Assembly (NCBI RefSeq): GCF_030687495.1
Contig: NZ_CP117435.1
Span: 5,026,501 to 5,090,500 of the forward strand
Direction: 5' to 3'
Source: Pseudomonas sp. FP453
GTDB taxonomy: Bacteria > Pseudomonadota > Gammaproteobacteria > Pseudomonadales > Pseudomonadaceae
DNA: 64,000 nt
A program made the translations under genes and the position numbers. Below the pieces are notes generated by a model. That model was given only the letters and a program-made list of their open reading frames with translations. It was not told the DNA's origin and searched no databases. Positions 54,092 through 64,000 of the stretch are shown piece by piece (position 1 is the stretch's first letter; every line of letters starts with the position of its first letter).

Positions 54092-54478
54092 TTAGATCAA
54101 GCCTTTCTTCTGCTTGTAGTCGCGAACGGCCGCCTTGATGGCGTCTTCAGCGAGTACGGAGCAGTGGATTTTCACTGGCGGCAGGGCCAGTTCTTCGGCC
54201 AGCTGGGTGTTGCTGATGGTGACAGCCTCATCCAGGGTCTTGCCTTTCATCCATTCGGTCGCCAGGGAGCTGGAGGCGATGGCCGAACCGCAGCCGTAGG
54301 TCTTGAACTTGGCGTCTTCGATAACGCCCGCTTCGTTGACCTTGATCTGCAGGCGCATCACATCGCCGCACGCCGGAGCGCCGACCATGCCAGTGCCGAC
54401 ATCTGGGTCTTCCGCGTCCATCTTGCCGACGTTACGCGGGTTTTCGTAGTGGTCGATGACCTTTTCGCTGTAAGCCAT
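54092..54478 (-). CDS. iscU: Fe-S cluster scaffold IscU
   Basis: A 128-residue scaffold on which 2Fe-2S clusters are built. Ligands C37, D39, C63 and C106 are in place ([27 protein letters not shown]). The LPPVK motif recognised by HscA is present as [10 protein letters not shown]. It lies about 100 bp after iscS. Confidence 0.97.
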   Translation of the reverse strand: MAYSEKVIDHYENPRNVGKMDAEDPDVGTGMVGAPACGDVMRLQIKVNEAGVIEDAKFKTYGCGSAIASSSLATEWMKGKTLDEAVTISNTQLAEELALPPVKIHCSVLAEDAIKAAVRDYKQKKGLI

Positions 54479-54577
54479 GGTACTGAATCCTCACTCATCA
54501 GGGCCGCTCTGGGACCCTGTAGACACGCCTGCGTTTTCCGCCACGTGCCTACAGAGCTGGGGTGGCGGCTTCTATAT

Positions 54578-55792
54578 TTAGTGTGCCGCCCACTCGATCT
54601 TGGAAATATCGACACCGTCTTTGTACATGTCCCACAGTGGCGACAGGACGCGCAGCTTGTTCACGGCTTCGCAGACTTTCTGCGCGGCGTAGTCAACTTG
54701 CTCTTCGGTGGTGAAACGGCCGAACGTAAAGCGGATCGAGCTGTGTGCCAGTTCGTCGTTGCGGCCCAGGGCGCGCAGCACGTAGGACGGCTCAAGGGAC
54801 GCCGAGGTGCAGGCCGAACCGGACGAAACCGCCAGGTCCTTGAGCGCCATGATCAGCGACTCGCCTTCGACGTAGTTGAAGCTCAAATTCAGGTTGTGCG
54901 GTACACGGGCGGTCATGCTGCCGTTGATGTACAGCTCTTCAAGGTTCTCGACCTGCTTGTAGAAGCGGTCGCTGAGGACCTTGATACGAATGTTTTCGGC
55001 AGCCATGTCTTCCTTGGCTACGCGGAAGGCTTCGCCCATGCCCACGATCTGGTGGGTCGCCAGGGTGCCCGAACGCATGCCGCGCTCGTGACCGCCGCCG
55101 TGCATGGTGGCTTCGATGCGCACGCGAGGCTTGCGGCTCACGTACAGCGCGCCGATGCCTTTAGGGCCGTAGGTCTTGTGGGCAGAGAACGACATCAGGT
55201 CGACTTTCAGCTTCGACAGGTCGATATCGACCTTGCCGGTGGACTGAGCAGCGTCGACGTGCAGCAGGATGCCCTTGGAACGGGTCAGCTCGCCGATGGC
55301 CGCGATGTCGTTGATGGTGCCGATTTCGTTGTTCACGTGGATCACGGAAACCAGGATGGTGTCTTCACGCAGCGCGGCTTCGATCATGGCCGGGGTGACG
55401 ATACCGTCGGTGGTCGGCTCGAGGTAGGTGACCTCGAAACCTTCACGCTCCAGTTGGCGCATGGTGTCGAGGACAGCCTTGTGCTCAATCTTGGTGGTGA
55501 TCAGGTGTTTGCCTTTGGTCGCATAGAAATGCGCCGCGCCCTTGATTGCCAGGTTGTCGGATTCCGTAGCACCGGAGGTCCAGACGATTTCGCGCGGATC
55601 GGCGTTGACCAGGTCAGCGACCTGACGACGAGCGTTTTCCACCGCTTCCTCGGCTTTCCAGCCGAACACGTGGGAACGGGAGGCCGGGTTGCCGAAGTTT
55701 CCGTCAACCAGCAGGCATTCGCTCATCTTTTGCGCGACACGCGGATCAACCGGGGTGGTCGCAGAGTAATCAAGGTAAATCGGCAATTTCAT
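54578..55792 (-). CDS. iscS: Cysteine desulfurase IscS
   Basis: A 404-residue PLP enzyme that releases sulfur from cysteine for Fe-S clusters and tRNA thiolation. The PLP lysine is in [14 protein letters not shown] and the active cysteine in [16 protein letters not shown]. The C-terminus ends [10 protein letters not shown], as in E. coli. It is preceded by iscR, 50 bp upstream. Confidence 0.97.
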   Translation of the reverse strand: MKLPIYLDYSATTPVDPRVAQKMSECLLVDGNFGNPASRSHVFGWKAEEAVENARRQVADLVNADPREIVWTSGATESDNLAIKGAAHFYATKGKHLITTKIEHKAVLDTMRQLEREGFEVTYLEPTTDGIVTPAMIEAALREDTILVSVIHVNNEIGTINDIAAIGELTRSKGILLHVDAAQSTGKVDIDLSKLKVDLMSFSAHKTYGPKGIGALYVSRKPRVRIEATMHGGGHERGMRSGTLATHQIVGMGEAFRVAKEDMAAENIRIKVLSDRFYKQVENLEELYINGSMTARVPHNLNLSFNYVEGESLIMALKDLAVSSGSACTSASLEPSYVLRALGRNDELAHSSIRFTFGRFTTEEQVDYAAQKVCEAVNKLRVLSPLWDMYKDGVDISKIEWAAH

Positions 55793-55842
55793 GGACTTTC
55801 TCCTAAATCAGGCTGGCTGGCGTGCCGTTAGCTCTTCGGCTG

Positions 55843-56334
55843 TCACTCGACGGCGGACGCTTCAATCTTGTCCAGACGCGGCGCCTTGGTGTTGCAACGG
55901 CGCTGGTCCTGACGCTGGGCTACTTCTTGCACCTCACGGCGAGTCACAAGATCAGCCAAGCTGATACCACTCAAAAACTCATGGATCTGCAGGCTCAAGT
56001 CACACCACAGGTGGTGAGTCAGGCAGGTGTCGCCGGCGTGGCAATCACCCAGGCCCTGGCACTTGGTGGCATCGACGGATTCGTTGACCGCGTCGATCAC
56101 CTGGGCGACCTGGATGCCCTGCATATCGCGGGAAAGCTGATAGCCACCCCCTGGCCCACGCACGCTGGAAACCAGATTGCTGCGGCGCAGCTTGGCGAAC
56201 AGTTGCTCAAGGTAGGACAGGGAAATGCCTTGACGCTCGGAGATATCGGCCAGGGACACCGGCCCAGTTTGCGCGTGCAAAGCCAAGTCGAGCATGGCAG
56301 TCACCGCGTATCGGCCTTTTGTAGTCAGTCTCAT
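55843..56334 (-). CDS. iscR: Fe-S cluster regulator IscR
   Basis: A 163-residue Rrf2-family repressor. The N-terminal winged helix starts [20 protein letters not shown]. Cluster ligands C92, C98, C104 and H107 are in place ([20 protein letters not shown]). It represses the isc operon when holding a 2Fe-2S cluster. The ATG at 56334 gives the family start; the upstream open frame passes through the promoter region and is rejected. Confidence 0.96.
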   Translation of the reverse strand: MRLTTKGRYAVTAMLDLALHAQTGPVSLADISERQGISLSYLEQLFAKLRRSNLVSSVRGPGGGYQLSRDMQGIQVAQVIDAVNESVDATKCQGLGDCHAGDTCLTHHLWCDLSLQIHEFLSGISLADLVTRREVQEVAQRQDQRRCNTKAPRLDKIEASAVE

Positions 56335-56375
56335 GGACAAGTACCAAGGTGTTTCAGAATGGGAGCGAGTATGCG

Positions 56376-56424
56376 ATTCCCGAGTATTTAAGTCAACTAT
56401 AAGACCTAGTACTTTAGTCAGGAT
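56376..56424 (-). promoter_or_regulatory. Candidate IscR binding sites upstream of iscR
   Basis: Read on the minus strand, CCTGACTAAAGTACTAGGTC (about 56424-56405) and ATAGTTGACTTAAATACTCG (about 56399-56380) each resemble the type 1 IscR site (GACTA-AT-TAGTC core), in tandem about 25 bp apart. They lie 45-90 bp before the iscR start. Matches are imperfect; the second contains TTGACT, which could be the -35. Confidence 0.5.
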
Positions 56425-56521
56425 TACCCGTAAAAAGGGCGCGCGAATCATAGCAGGATGGGGTGGGGAGGACCAGCAGCATCAGGCCCGGGCGGGAGCC
56501 GTAAGACCAATGGAGATCAAA

Positions 56522-56610
56522 TGTGGGAGCTGGCTTGCCTGCGATAGCGGTATGCCAGCCACCTCTTGGGTTACTGACCCACCGCTATCGCAGGCAAGCC
56601 AGCTCCCACA
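56522..56610. repeat. REP pair (REPIN), T-type arms
   Basis: Arms at 56522-56545 and 56587-56610, flanked internally by AGCGGT/ACCGCT, between cysE and iscR. Confidence 0.9.
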
Positions 56611-56633
56611 GGGTTATGTATTGACCTTTGGAA

Positions 56634-57416
56634 CTAGCCAGCCTTGGTGGCAGCTTCGTCCTTGATTTCGGCGAAGTCTTCTTCGCGCAACTCGGGCAGA
56701 TCCTTCGCGCAGTAAGGGCTGCCCAGATCCTTCAACGCGCCGCACATGCCATCCAGCTTACCGTCGACCGCTTGCAGATGATCGAGCAACTGACCAATGG
56801 CGCGCGCCACAGGGTCGGGCATGTCTTCGCTGACGCCATAGGCATCAAAGCCGATCTTCTCGGCCATGGCCTTGCGCTTGGCTTCCTGCTCGTCGCCGAC
56901 TTCCGGCTTGACGATAATCCGCCCAGGAATGCCGACAACCGTTGCGCCAGGTGGCACGGCCTTGGTCACCACGGCATTGGACCCCACCTTGGCGCCCGCA
57001 CCGACCGTGAATGGACCGAGCACCTTGGCGCCCGCCCCTACCACCACGCCATCACCCAGTGTCGGGTGGCGCTTGCCTTTATTCCAACTGGTACCGCCAA
57101 GGGTTACGCCCTGATACAGGGTTACGTCATCACCGATTTCAGCGGTCTCGCCGATCACGATGCCCATGCCATGATCGATAAAGAAGCGACGCCCCACCTT
57201 GGCACCCGGATGGATCTCGATCCCGGTCATCCAGCGACCAAAGTTCGACACCAGCCGCGCCAGCCATTTCCAGCCCATGCCCCACAGGGCGCCGGACAGG
57301 CGGTGAATCCAGATGGCGTGCATGCCCGGGTAGCAGGTCAGCACTTCAAAGGCGTTGCGCGCCGCCGGGTCACGGTGGAAAACACTCTGGATATCTTCTC
57401 GCAGACGCTCGAACAT
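56634..57416 (-). CDS. cysE: Serine O-acetyltransferase
   Basis: A 260-residue enzyme that makes O-acetylserine for cysteine synthesis. The C-terminal left-handed beta helix contains [20 protein letters not shown] and the hexapeptide repeats [17 protein letters not shown]. Its position next to iscRSUA links cysteine supply with the desulfurase. It starts three bases after trmJ ends. Confidence 0.93.
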   Translation of the reverse strand: MFERLREDIQSVFHRDPAARNAFEVLTCYPGMHAIWIHRLSGALWGMGWKWLARLVSNFGRWMTGIEIHPGAKVGRRFFIDHGMGIVIGETAEIGDDVTLYQGVTLGGTSWNKGKRHPTLGDGVVVGAGAKVLGPFTVGAGAKVGSNAVVTKAVPPGATVVGIPGRIIVKPEVGDEQEAKRKAMAEKIGFDAYGVSEDMPDPVARAIGQLLDHLQAVDGKLDGMCGALKDLGSPYCAKDLPELREEDFAEIKDEAATKAG

Positions 57417-57418
57417 TT

Positions 57419-58189
57419 TTAATCCTTCCGCTTTAGAAGCTCGCCACGGGCCGCTTTCTGGGTTTCCGTGAGGATGCCACGCAATATATTCATTTCCGCT
57501 CGGCTGACCGAGCTACGCCCGTACAAGCGACGCAGGCGCGCCATCAAGTGCCGTGGTTTTTCCGGATCGAGGAATTCGATGGCCACCAGGGTTTGTTCCA
57601 GGTGCTCATAGAACCGCTCCAGCTCATCCATGGTGGCCAACTCGCCACTTTTGGTCGAAGCCACCTCGTCCTTTTCCACTTTGCTTGGCTGACCTTCGGC
57701 GGCCAGCCAGGCCATGCGCACTTCGTACGTCAACACCTGCACCGCTGCCCCGAGGTTCAGCGAGCTGAATTCAGGGTCTGATGGAATGTGCACGTGGTAA
57801 TGACATCGCTGCAGCTCGTCGTTGGTGAGGCCGGAGTCTTCACGGCCGAATACCAAGGCGATTTCAGCGCCGCCGGCGGCTTCCTCCACCACTTTGGTGC
57901 CGCACTCACGCGGGTCCAGCAGCGGCCAAGGGATACGACGGTCGCGCGCACTGGTGCCCAGCACCAGGTTGCAACCGACCAACGCATCTTCCAGGGTGGC
58001 GACAACCTGGGCTTTTTCCAGGATGTCATTAGCGCCGGACGCGCGGGCATCGGCCTCGTGATGCGGGAACACACGCGGTTCGACCAGCACCAGGCGCGTC
58101 AGCCCCATGTTTTTCATGGCTCGCGCCACCCCACCGATATTGCCGGGATGACTGGTATTGACCAAGACGACACGAATGTTTTGCAGCAA
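57419..58189 (-). CDS. trmJ: tRNA (cytidine/uridine-2'-O-)-methyltransferase TrmJ
   Basis: A 256-residue SPOUT enzyme that 2'-O-methylates position 32 of some tRNAs. Motifs: [34 protein letters not shown] and [18 protein letters not shown], the knot that binds SAM. The start is TTG at 58189, giving the family N-terminus [10 protein letters not shown]. It is divergent from suhB. Confidence 0.92.
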   Translation of the reverse strand: MLQNIRVVLVNTSHPGNIGGVARAMKNMGLTRLVLVEPRVFPHHEADARASGANDILEKAQVVATLEDALVGCNLVLGTSARDRRIPWPLLDPRECGTKVVEEAAGGAEIALVFGREDSGLTNDELQRCHYHVHIPSDPEFSSLNLGAAVQVLTYEVRMAWLAAEGQPSKVEKDEVASTKSGELATMDELERFYEHLEQTLVAIEFLDPEKPRHLMARLRRLYGRSSVSRAEMNILRGILTETQKAARGELLKRKD

Positions 58190-58334
58190 GGGAGGCGCTC
58201 TCGGACACGGGAAAGGGGAGCAAATCTTACAGAACCGCCTAAGGTTATGCCATGAAAGCTAACGTCGTCCTTCACCTGAAGAAAGTTTCTGCTAGAATGC
58301 TCGGCTTTCTTTAACAACCTTAGGTGACACATCC

Positions 58335-59150
58335 ATGCAGCCCATGCTGAATATTCGCGCTGCGCGCCGCCCGCAGCGCCAGTGAATTGATCTTCCGCTC
58401 CATCGAGCGCCTGGATACCATCAAGGTCGACGAAAAAGACGCCAAGGATTATGTATCCGAGGTGGACCGCGCCGCCGAACAGAAAATCATCGACGCGCTG
58501 CGCAAGGCCTACCCGACCCACGGCATCCTCGGCGAGGAAACCGGCCTGCACAAAGGCAGCGGCGAAGGCGAAGACTACCTGTGGATCATCGACCCACTGG
58601 ATGGCACCACCAACTTCCTGCGCGGCATCCCGCACTTTGCCGTGAGCATCGCGTGCAAATACCGTGGCCGCCTGGAACACGCTGTCGTACTCGACCCGGT
58701 TCGCCAGGAAGAATTTACCGCCAGCCGTGGCCGTGGCGCCCAGCTGAATGGTCGTCGCCTGCGTGTCAGCGGCCGCACCAGCCTGGACGGCGCCCTGCTG
58801 GGTACCGGCTTCCCGTTCCGTGACGACCAGATGGACAACCTGGAAAACTACCTGGGCATGTTCCGCGCCCTGGTTGGCCAGACCGCTGGCATCCGTCGCG
58901 CTGGCGCAGCAAGCCTGGACCTGGCTTATGTGGCCGCCGGTCGGTTTGATGCGTCTGGGAATCGGGCCTGTCCGAGTGGGACATGGCTGCAGGCGCCCTG
59001 CTGATCCAGGAAGCAGGCGGCTTGGTGAGCGATTTCACCGGTGGTCATGACTTCCTTGAGAAAGGCCACGTAGTTGCTGGTAACACCAAATGCTTCAAGG
59101 CAGTACTGACGGCGATCCAGCCGCACCTGCCGGCTTCGCTGAAGCGCTAA
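58335..59150 (+). pseudogene. suhB: Inositol-1-monophosphatase SuhB, two compensating frameshifts
   Basis: Expected to be a 271-residue phosphatase and rRNA transcription factor. From the ATG at 58335 the first frame reads MQPMLNI and soon stops. An extra T at 58354-58355 restores the frame with SELIFRSIERLDTIKVDEKD. The central part is intact, with GEETG and the motif WIIDPLDGTTNFLRGIPHFA. A missing T near 58954 throws the frame off again after GRFDA; with it the reading continues as WESGLSEWDMAAGALLIQEA to the stop at 59150. The total length is still a multiple of three. Sequencing error is the likeliest cause. A TAGAAT at 58293-58298 may be its -10. Confidence 0.88.
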
Positions 59151-59162
59151 GCGAGCGAGCAC

Positions 59163-59192
59163 AAAAAAAGCACCCTTCGGGGTGCTTTTTTT
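59163..59192 (+). terminator. Rho-independent terminator of suhB
   Basis: Stem GCACCC / GGGTGC with a TTCG tetraloop and a run of T, flanked by A residues, 12 bp after the stop. Confidence 0.95.
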
Positions 59193-59224
59193 ATGCCTGG
59201 GATTCGGCAACGACACACATCAAC

Positions 59225-59314
59225 TGTGGGAGCGGGCTTGCCCGCGAATGCGGTGGGCCAGTCAATACATCCGGCGACTGACACTGCGCTTTCGCGGGCA
59301 AGCCCGCTCCCACA
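59225..59314. repeat. REP pair (REPIN), G-type arms
   Basis: Arms at 59225-59248 and 59291-59314 between suhB and the glycine-zipper gene. Confidence 0.9.
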
Positions 59315-59339
59315 TTTTGAACTGCATCAGGCTTAAGAA

Positions 59340-59882
59340 TTACTGCTGATTCTGACCGAGAATCAGACGACCCTCTTTGTCCACCGGAATCTGGCTACCA
59401 GGGTCGCGCTCCATACGCACGGAGCCTTCCTTGCCATCCAGGTTGTAACGCACGTCATAACCGACCACTTTGTCGCTGATGTCGTTCACGGTGTTACAAC
59501 GGGTTTGCGTGGTGGTGTAGGTATCACGGTTCTGCATGCCTTCCTGAACCTTGTTACCGGCGTAACCGCCACCGACCGCACCGGCTACCGTAGCCAGTTT
59601 CTTGCCATTACCGCCACCGACCTGGTTGCCGAGCAGGCCACCGGCCAGCGCACCGACCACGGTGCCGACGATTTGATGTTGATCCTGCACCGGCTTCTGC
59701 CGGGTCACGGCGACGTCCTTGCAGACTTCCCGTGGCGTCTTGATCTGGGTTTTCACCGGCTGTACTGCCAGCACTTGCGCATACTCAGGGCCGCTTTTTA
59801 CCAGGCTATAGGTGGCAAAAGCACCCCCGGCAGTCACACCGACAGCACCCAATACCGCACCCACCAGCAACGACTTGTTCAC
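59340..59882 (-). CDS. Glycine-zipper 2TM-domain envelope protein
   Basis: A 180-residue protein with an N-terminal hydrophobic segment (LLVGAVLGAVGVTAGGAFAT) and a glycine-zipper region at about residues 72-112 (IVGTVVGALAGGLLGNQVGG; GAVGGGYAGNKVQEGM). The C-terminal part, with CNTVNDISDKVVGYDVRYNL, is typical of the periplasmic or outer-membrane relatives. The function is unknown; relatives are envelope proteins. No lipobox is evident. Confidence 0.82.
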   Translation of the reverse strand: MNKSLLVGAVLGAVGVTAGGAFATYSLVKSGPEYAQVLAVQPVKTQIKTPREVCKDVAVTRQKPVQDQHQIVGTVVGALAGGLLGNQVGGGNGKKLATVAGAVGGGYAGNKVQEGMQNRDTYTTTQTRCNTVNDISDKVVGYDVRYNLDGKEGSVRMERDPGSQIPVDKEGRLILGQNQQ

Positions 59883-59940
59883 ATGAACCTCCTGACCATC
59901 ACAAACGGACGGAAACGTCCGCGCTATACCCAGCCTTGGA

Positions 59941-59980
59941 GCAAAAAAAAAGGCACGAGTTCAATACTCGTGCCTTTCTT
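59941..59980 (-). terminator. Rho-independent terminator of the secDF operon
   Basis: A 12-bp stem AAAGGCACGAGT / ACTCGTGCCTTT with a five-base loop; the minus-strand transcript then enters a nine-T run. About 30 bp after the secF stop. Confidence 0.92.
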
Positions 59981-60005
59981 GTAACAGCGGATCAACAACT
60001 GCCCA

Positions 60006-60920
60006 TCAAGGGCGGTCGTCGACCTCCTTGCCGGTAGCAGCAGGAGGGATCAGGTCTTCGCTGTTGAGGTTCAGCCAGATCAGTACCACGTTGGCGATGT
60101 AGATCGACGAGTAGGTACCCGCCAGAACGCCGATGAACAGCGCCAGGGAGAAGCCCCACAGGTTGTCGCCACCGAAGATCATCAGCGCAGCAATCGCCAG
60201 CAAGGTGGAGATCGACGTTGCCATGGTCCGCAGCAGGGTCTGGGTGGTGGAGATGTTGATGTTCTCGATCAACGACGCCTTGCGCAGTACACGGAAGTTC
60301 TCACGAACCCGGTCGAATACCACGATGGTGTCGTTGAGGGAGTAACCAATGATCGCCAGCACGGCTGCCAGTACGGTCAGGTCGAAGGTGATCTGGAAGT
60401 ACGCCAGGATACCCACGGTGACGATCACGTCGTGGATCAGCGAGACAATCGCGCCCACGCCGAACTTCCACTGAAAGCGGAACGCCAGGTAGATCATGAT
60501 GCCGACCAGCGCCATCAGCATGCCGAGGCCGCCCTGGTCGCGCAGTTCTTCACCCACTTGCGGGCCGACGAACTCGACGCGCTTGACCGACGCCGGGTTG
60601 TCGCCGCCGACCTTCTGCAAGGCCTCGGCCACCTGGTGACCCAGTTGCGGGTCTTCGCCCGGCATACGCACCAGCAGGTCGGTGGTTGCACCGAAGCTCT
60701 GCACGATGGCTTCGTGATAGCCGGCCTTGACCAGCTCGTTGCGCACCAGGGTGACGTCGGCAGGCTTCTCGTAGGTCAGCTCGATGAGCGTACCGCCGGT
60801 GAAGTCCAGACCGTAGTTCAGGCCCTTATGGAACCAGCTGAACAACGCCAGAACGGTAAGGAGCACAGTGACGCCGAACGCAACGTTGCGAACGCCCATG
60901 AAGTTGATTGTACGTAACAT
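60006..60920 (-). CDS. secF: Protein translocase subunit SecF
   Basis: A 304-residue membrane protein that pairs with SecD to pull exported proteins across the inner membrane with the proton gradient. It has six membrane segments, the first periplasmic motif GLNYGLDFTGGTLIEL and the conserved IGYSLNDTIVVFDRVREN. It begins nine bases after secD ends. Confidence 0.97.
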   Translation of the reverse strand: MLRTINFMGVRNVAFGVTVLLTVLALFSWFHKGLNYGLDFTGGTLIELTYEKPADVTLVRNELVKAGYHEAIVQSFGATTDLLVRMPGEDPQLGHQVAEALQKVGGDNPASVKRVEFVGPQVGEELRDQGGLGMLMALVGIMIYLAFRFQWKFGVGAIVSLIHDVIVTVGILAYFQITFDLTVLAAVLAIIGYSLNDTIVVFDRVRENFRVLRKASLIENINISTTQTLLRTMATSISTLLAIAALMIFGGDNLWGFSLALFIGVLAGTYSSIYIANVVLIWLNLNSEDLIPPAATGKEVDDRP

Positions 60921-60929
60921 GGCAGCCCC

Positions 60930-62798
60930 TTAAATCCACAACTTCTTGAAGTCACGCCCGCCATAAATCAGGTTGACCATTGCGCGGGTCACCATGATGG
61001 CCGTGAACATCGAGGTAAAGATACCGAGGGACATGGTTACCGCAAAACCCTTGACCGGGCCGGTACCCATGGCGAAGAGAATCCCGCCGACCAGCAAGGT
61101 GGTCAGGTTGGAGTCGAGAATCGCGGTAAATGCCCGGCCGAAGCCTTCGTTGATTGCACGCTGTACGGTCATGCCGTTGGCGATCTCTTCGCGGATCCGC
61201 GAGAAGATCAGTACGTTGGCGTCTACGGCCATACCCATGGTGAGTACGATACCGGCGATACCTGGCAAGGTCAGCGTAGCGCCCAGCAGCGACATCAGGG
61301 CCAGCAGCATCACCATGTTGCCCGCGAGGGCCACGGTGGCGATGATACCGAAGAAGCGGTAGATGGCGATGATGAACAGGGACACGAACAGCATGCCCCA
61401 CAAGGCGGCGTCGATACCTTTGGTGATGTTGTCGGCACCCAGGCTCGGGCCGATGGTGCGTTCTTCAGCGAAGTACATCGGAGCCGCCAGGCCACCGGCA
61501 CGCAGCAGCAGTGCCAACTCGGACGACTCGCCCTGGCCGTTCAGGCCAGTGATGCGGAATTGAGCACCCAGCGGCGACTGGATGGTCGCCAGGCTGATGA
61601 TCTTCTTCTCTTCCTTGAAGGACTGCACCGGCACGTCTTTCTCGACGCCGTTGACGATCTGCTTGGCGTAGGTGGTCACCGGGCGTTGCTCGATGAAGAT
61701 CACCGCCATGCTGCGACCGACGTTGCTGCGCGTGGCGCGACTCATCAGTTCGCCACCATGACCATCCAGGCGGATGTTCACTTCAGGGGTACCGTGCTCG
61801 CCGAAACCGGCCTTGGCATCGGTCACCTGGTCACCGGTGATGATCAAGCTGCGCTCGATCAATGCAGGAGGGCGGTTGCCTTCGCGGAACTCGAACTCTT
61901 CCGAAGTGGCTTTGGAAGCACCCGGCTCAGCAGCCAGACGGAACTCCAGGTTGGCCGTCTTGCCCAGGATACGCTTGGCTTCAGCAGTGTCCTGCACACC
62001 CGGCAGCTCGACCACGATGCGGTTGGCACCCTGGCGCTGAACGATCGGCTCGGCCACACCCAGCTCGTTGACGCGGTTACGTACCGTGGTCAAGTTCTGC
62101 TTGATCGAGTATTCGCGGATTTCCGCCAGCTTGGCCGGGGTCATCGCCAGACGCAGTACAGGTTGACCGTTGAGGTCGGCCGGTACGATGTCGAAATCGG
62201 TGAAGTTCTTGCGGATCAGCGCACGAGCCTGTTCACGGGAAGCTTCATCAGAGAAGCCCAGCTGAATGGCACCGTTGAGCTGCGGCAGGCTGCGATAACG
62301 CAACTTCTCTTTGCGCAGCAGGCTCTTCACGTCGCCTTCGTAGACTTTCAGGCGCGCGTCGAGGGCTTTGTCCATGTCGACTTCCAGCAGGAAGTGCACA
62401 CCACCGGACAAGTCCAGACCCAGCTTCATCGGGTGCGCGCCAATGCTGCGCAGCCATTTTGGCGTGGTCTGTGCCAGGTTGAGCGCGACAACGTAGTCGT
62501 CACCCATGGCCTTGCGCACGACATCCTTGGCCGGCAATTGGTCTTCTTGCTTGGTCAGGCGCAACAAGCCGCCCTTCGCATCAGCCGCCAACGTTGCCGC
62601 CTTGACCTGGATACCCGCGTCGGTGAGCGCTTTGCTCGCGCGTTCCAGATCAGCCTGATTGACCTGCAGCGAAGTGCTGGCGCCAGTGATCTGGATCGCC
62701 GGGTCATCAGGATAGAGATTGGGAGCGGAATAAATAAAACCGATCGCCAGCACCGCCAGGATCAGTACGTATTTCCACAGAGGGTATTTGTTCAGCAT
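60930..62798 (-). CDS. secD: Protein translocase subunit SecD
   Basis: A 622-residue partner of SecF. An N-terminal membrane helix (YPLWKYVLILAVLAIGFIYS) is followed by a large periplasmic domain containing LGLDLSGGVHFLLEVDM and by five membrane segments with GMAVDANVLIFSRIREE. The start is ATG at 62798; a GTG one codon earlier is less likely. The frame is clean. Confidence 0.97.
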   Translation of the reverse strand: MLNKYPLWKYVLILAVLAIGFIYSAPNLYPDDPAIQITGASTSLQVNQADLERASKALTDAGIQVKAATLAADAKGGLLRLTKQEDQLPAKDVVRKAMGDDYVVALNLAQTTPKWLRSIGAHPMKLGLDLSGGVHFLLEVDMDKALDARLKVYEGDVKSLLRKEKLRYRSLPQLNGAIQLGFSDEASREQARALIRKNFTDFDIVPADLNGQPVLRLAMTPAKLAEIREYSIKQNLTTVRNRVNELGVAEPIVQRQGANRIVVELPGVQDTAEAKRILGKTANLEFRLAAEPGASKATSEEFEFREGNRPPALIERSLIITGDQVTDAKAGFGEHGTPEVNIRLDGHGGELMSRATRSNVGRSMAVIFIEQRPVTTYAKQIVNGVEKDVPVQSFKEEKKIISLATIQSPLGAQFRITGLNGQGESSELALLLRAGGLAAPMYFAEERTIGPSLGADNITKGIDAALWGMLFVSLFIIAIYRFFGIIATVALAGNMVMLLALMSLLGATLTLPGIAGIVLTMGMAVDANVLIFSRIREEIANGMTVQRAINEGFGRAFTAILDSNLTTLLVGGILFAMGTGPVKGFAVTMSLGIFTSMFTAIMVTRAMVNLIYGGRDFKKLWI

Positions 62799-62860
62799 CA
62801 CGCCGCCCGCTTATGACGCGGGGCGCCTTGCGCGCCCCGTCGATTGGTAAAGGTTGTTAC

Positions 62861-63200
62861 TCAGATCGCTTTGAGCGTGCCTTTTGGCAGCGTGGCGGCG
62901 ATGGCGCCCTTCTGGAACTTCATTTCTACGGTGTCGGAGACTTCCAGTACCACGAAAGCATCGGAAACCTTGGTGATCTTGCCGGCGATGCCGCCAGTGG
63001 TCACGACTTCGTCACCTTTTTGCAGGCTGCCCAGCAGGTTTTTCTGCTCTTTGGCGCGCTTGGCCTGTGGACGCCAGATCATCAGGTAGAAGATGACCAG
63101 GAAGCCGACCAGGAAAAATCCACTCGAAACCACCGCCCATAGGGCCGGCAGCAGCAGGCGCAGCGGCGTCAGCCATGGCGTTAGAGATAAAAAAGCTCAT
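62861..63200 (-). pseudogene. yajC: Sec translocase accessory protein YajC, one apparent frameshift
   Basis: Expected to be a 112-residue single-pass protein. The ATG at 63200 starts MSFFISNAMADAAAPAAAGP and reaches GFEWIF, after which the frame is lost. An extra A (T on the coding strand) in the run 63114-63118 explains it; the next frame continues LVGFLVIFYLMIWRPQAKRA and the conserved KGDEVVTTGGIAGKITKV. With 340 bp, one base over a multiple of three, this fits a single insertion in a homopolymer. Confidence 0.9.
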
Positions 63201-63243
63201 TTAGCACTCCAGTTGCAAATAGTGAATCTTAGGGTCGGAAAAC

Positions 63244-64000
<757 letters not shown>

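Noticed and set aside
53966..55831. A 621-codon plus-strand frame over iscU, iscS and iscA
   Set aside because: It crosses three intact isc genes and their intergenic regions and has no domain; it is a shadow.
58335..59150. Programmed frameshifting in suhB
   Set aside because: There is no slippery heptamer or downstream pseudoknot, and the two shifts are in opposite directions; error is simpler.

Overview
The window is a chromosomal segment of a fluorescent Pseudomonas, most likely the P. fluorescens group. The evidence is the high-GC coding bias, the typical Pseudomonas gene neighbourhoods (isc-hscBA-fdx-iscX-ndk-rlmN-pilF-rodZ-ispG-hisS-bamB-der; guaB-guaA; tgt-yajC-secD-secF), and ten paired REP elements of the GTGGGAGC(G/T)GGCTTGCC type. 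No rRNA, tRNA, CRISPR array, prophage or transposase was found.

Layout. 1-3.4 kb: the start of purT (cut by the window edge), a VUT-family membrane protein, DUF1289, a gamma-carbonic anhydrase and two Nudix hydrolases. 3.4-4.0 kb: an L,D-transpeptidase-fold protein. 4.1-11.4 kb: an N-acetylglucosamine PTS operon made of a GntR regulator, nagA, a SIS-domain GlcN6P deaminase, an EIIA-HPr-EI fusion and an EIICB transporter. 11.5-12.2 kb: a small DUF6124-like gene behind a structured leader. 12.2-18.2 kb: a NIF3-like gene, purL, and divergent mltF. 18.3-26.7 kb: a trehalose PTS operon on the minus strand (treB, treC, a LamB-type porin, a second EIIA-HPr-EI fusion, a Cys-less EIIB-like protein) with divergent treR. 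26.7-29.1 kb: a hipBA toxin-antitoxin pair and an aph(3')-like kinase gene. 29.2-32.3 kb: guaB-guaA. 32.5-41.3 kb: a zinc-ribbon protein, TauE/SafE with divergent LysR, xseA, an M23 peptidase, leuA, and an omega-amidase/aminotransferase pair. 41.4-58.2 kb: a long minus-strand run of core genes from der back to trmJ. 58.3-64 kb: suhB, a glycine-zipper protein, and secF-secD-yajC-tgt.

How it works together. Two complete sugar phosphotransferase routes each carry their own EI/HPr/EIIA fusion and their own GntR regulator with clear operator repeats. Both also contain an EIIB-like domain with Ala in place of the phosphorylated Cys. This shared domain is the least explained protein feature seen here. 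The other candidate for novelty is the leader at 11.8-11.95 kb, which combines a 36-codon ORF, a nested hairpin and a Shine-Dalgarno-masking stem.

Caution on sequence quality. Five genes (the nag PTS fusion, the zinc-ribbon gene, suhB, yajC, tgt) carry seven single-base indels, mostly an extra base in a short homopolymer. Several of these genes are highly conserved housekeeping genes, so sequencing or assembly errors are the simplest explanation rather than true pseudogenes.
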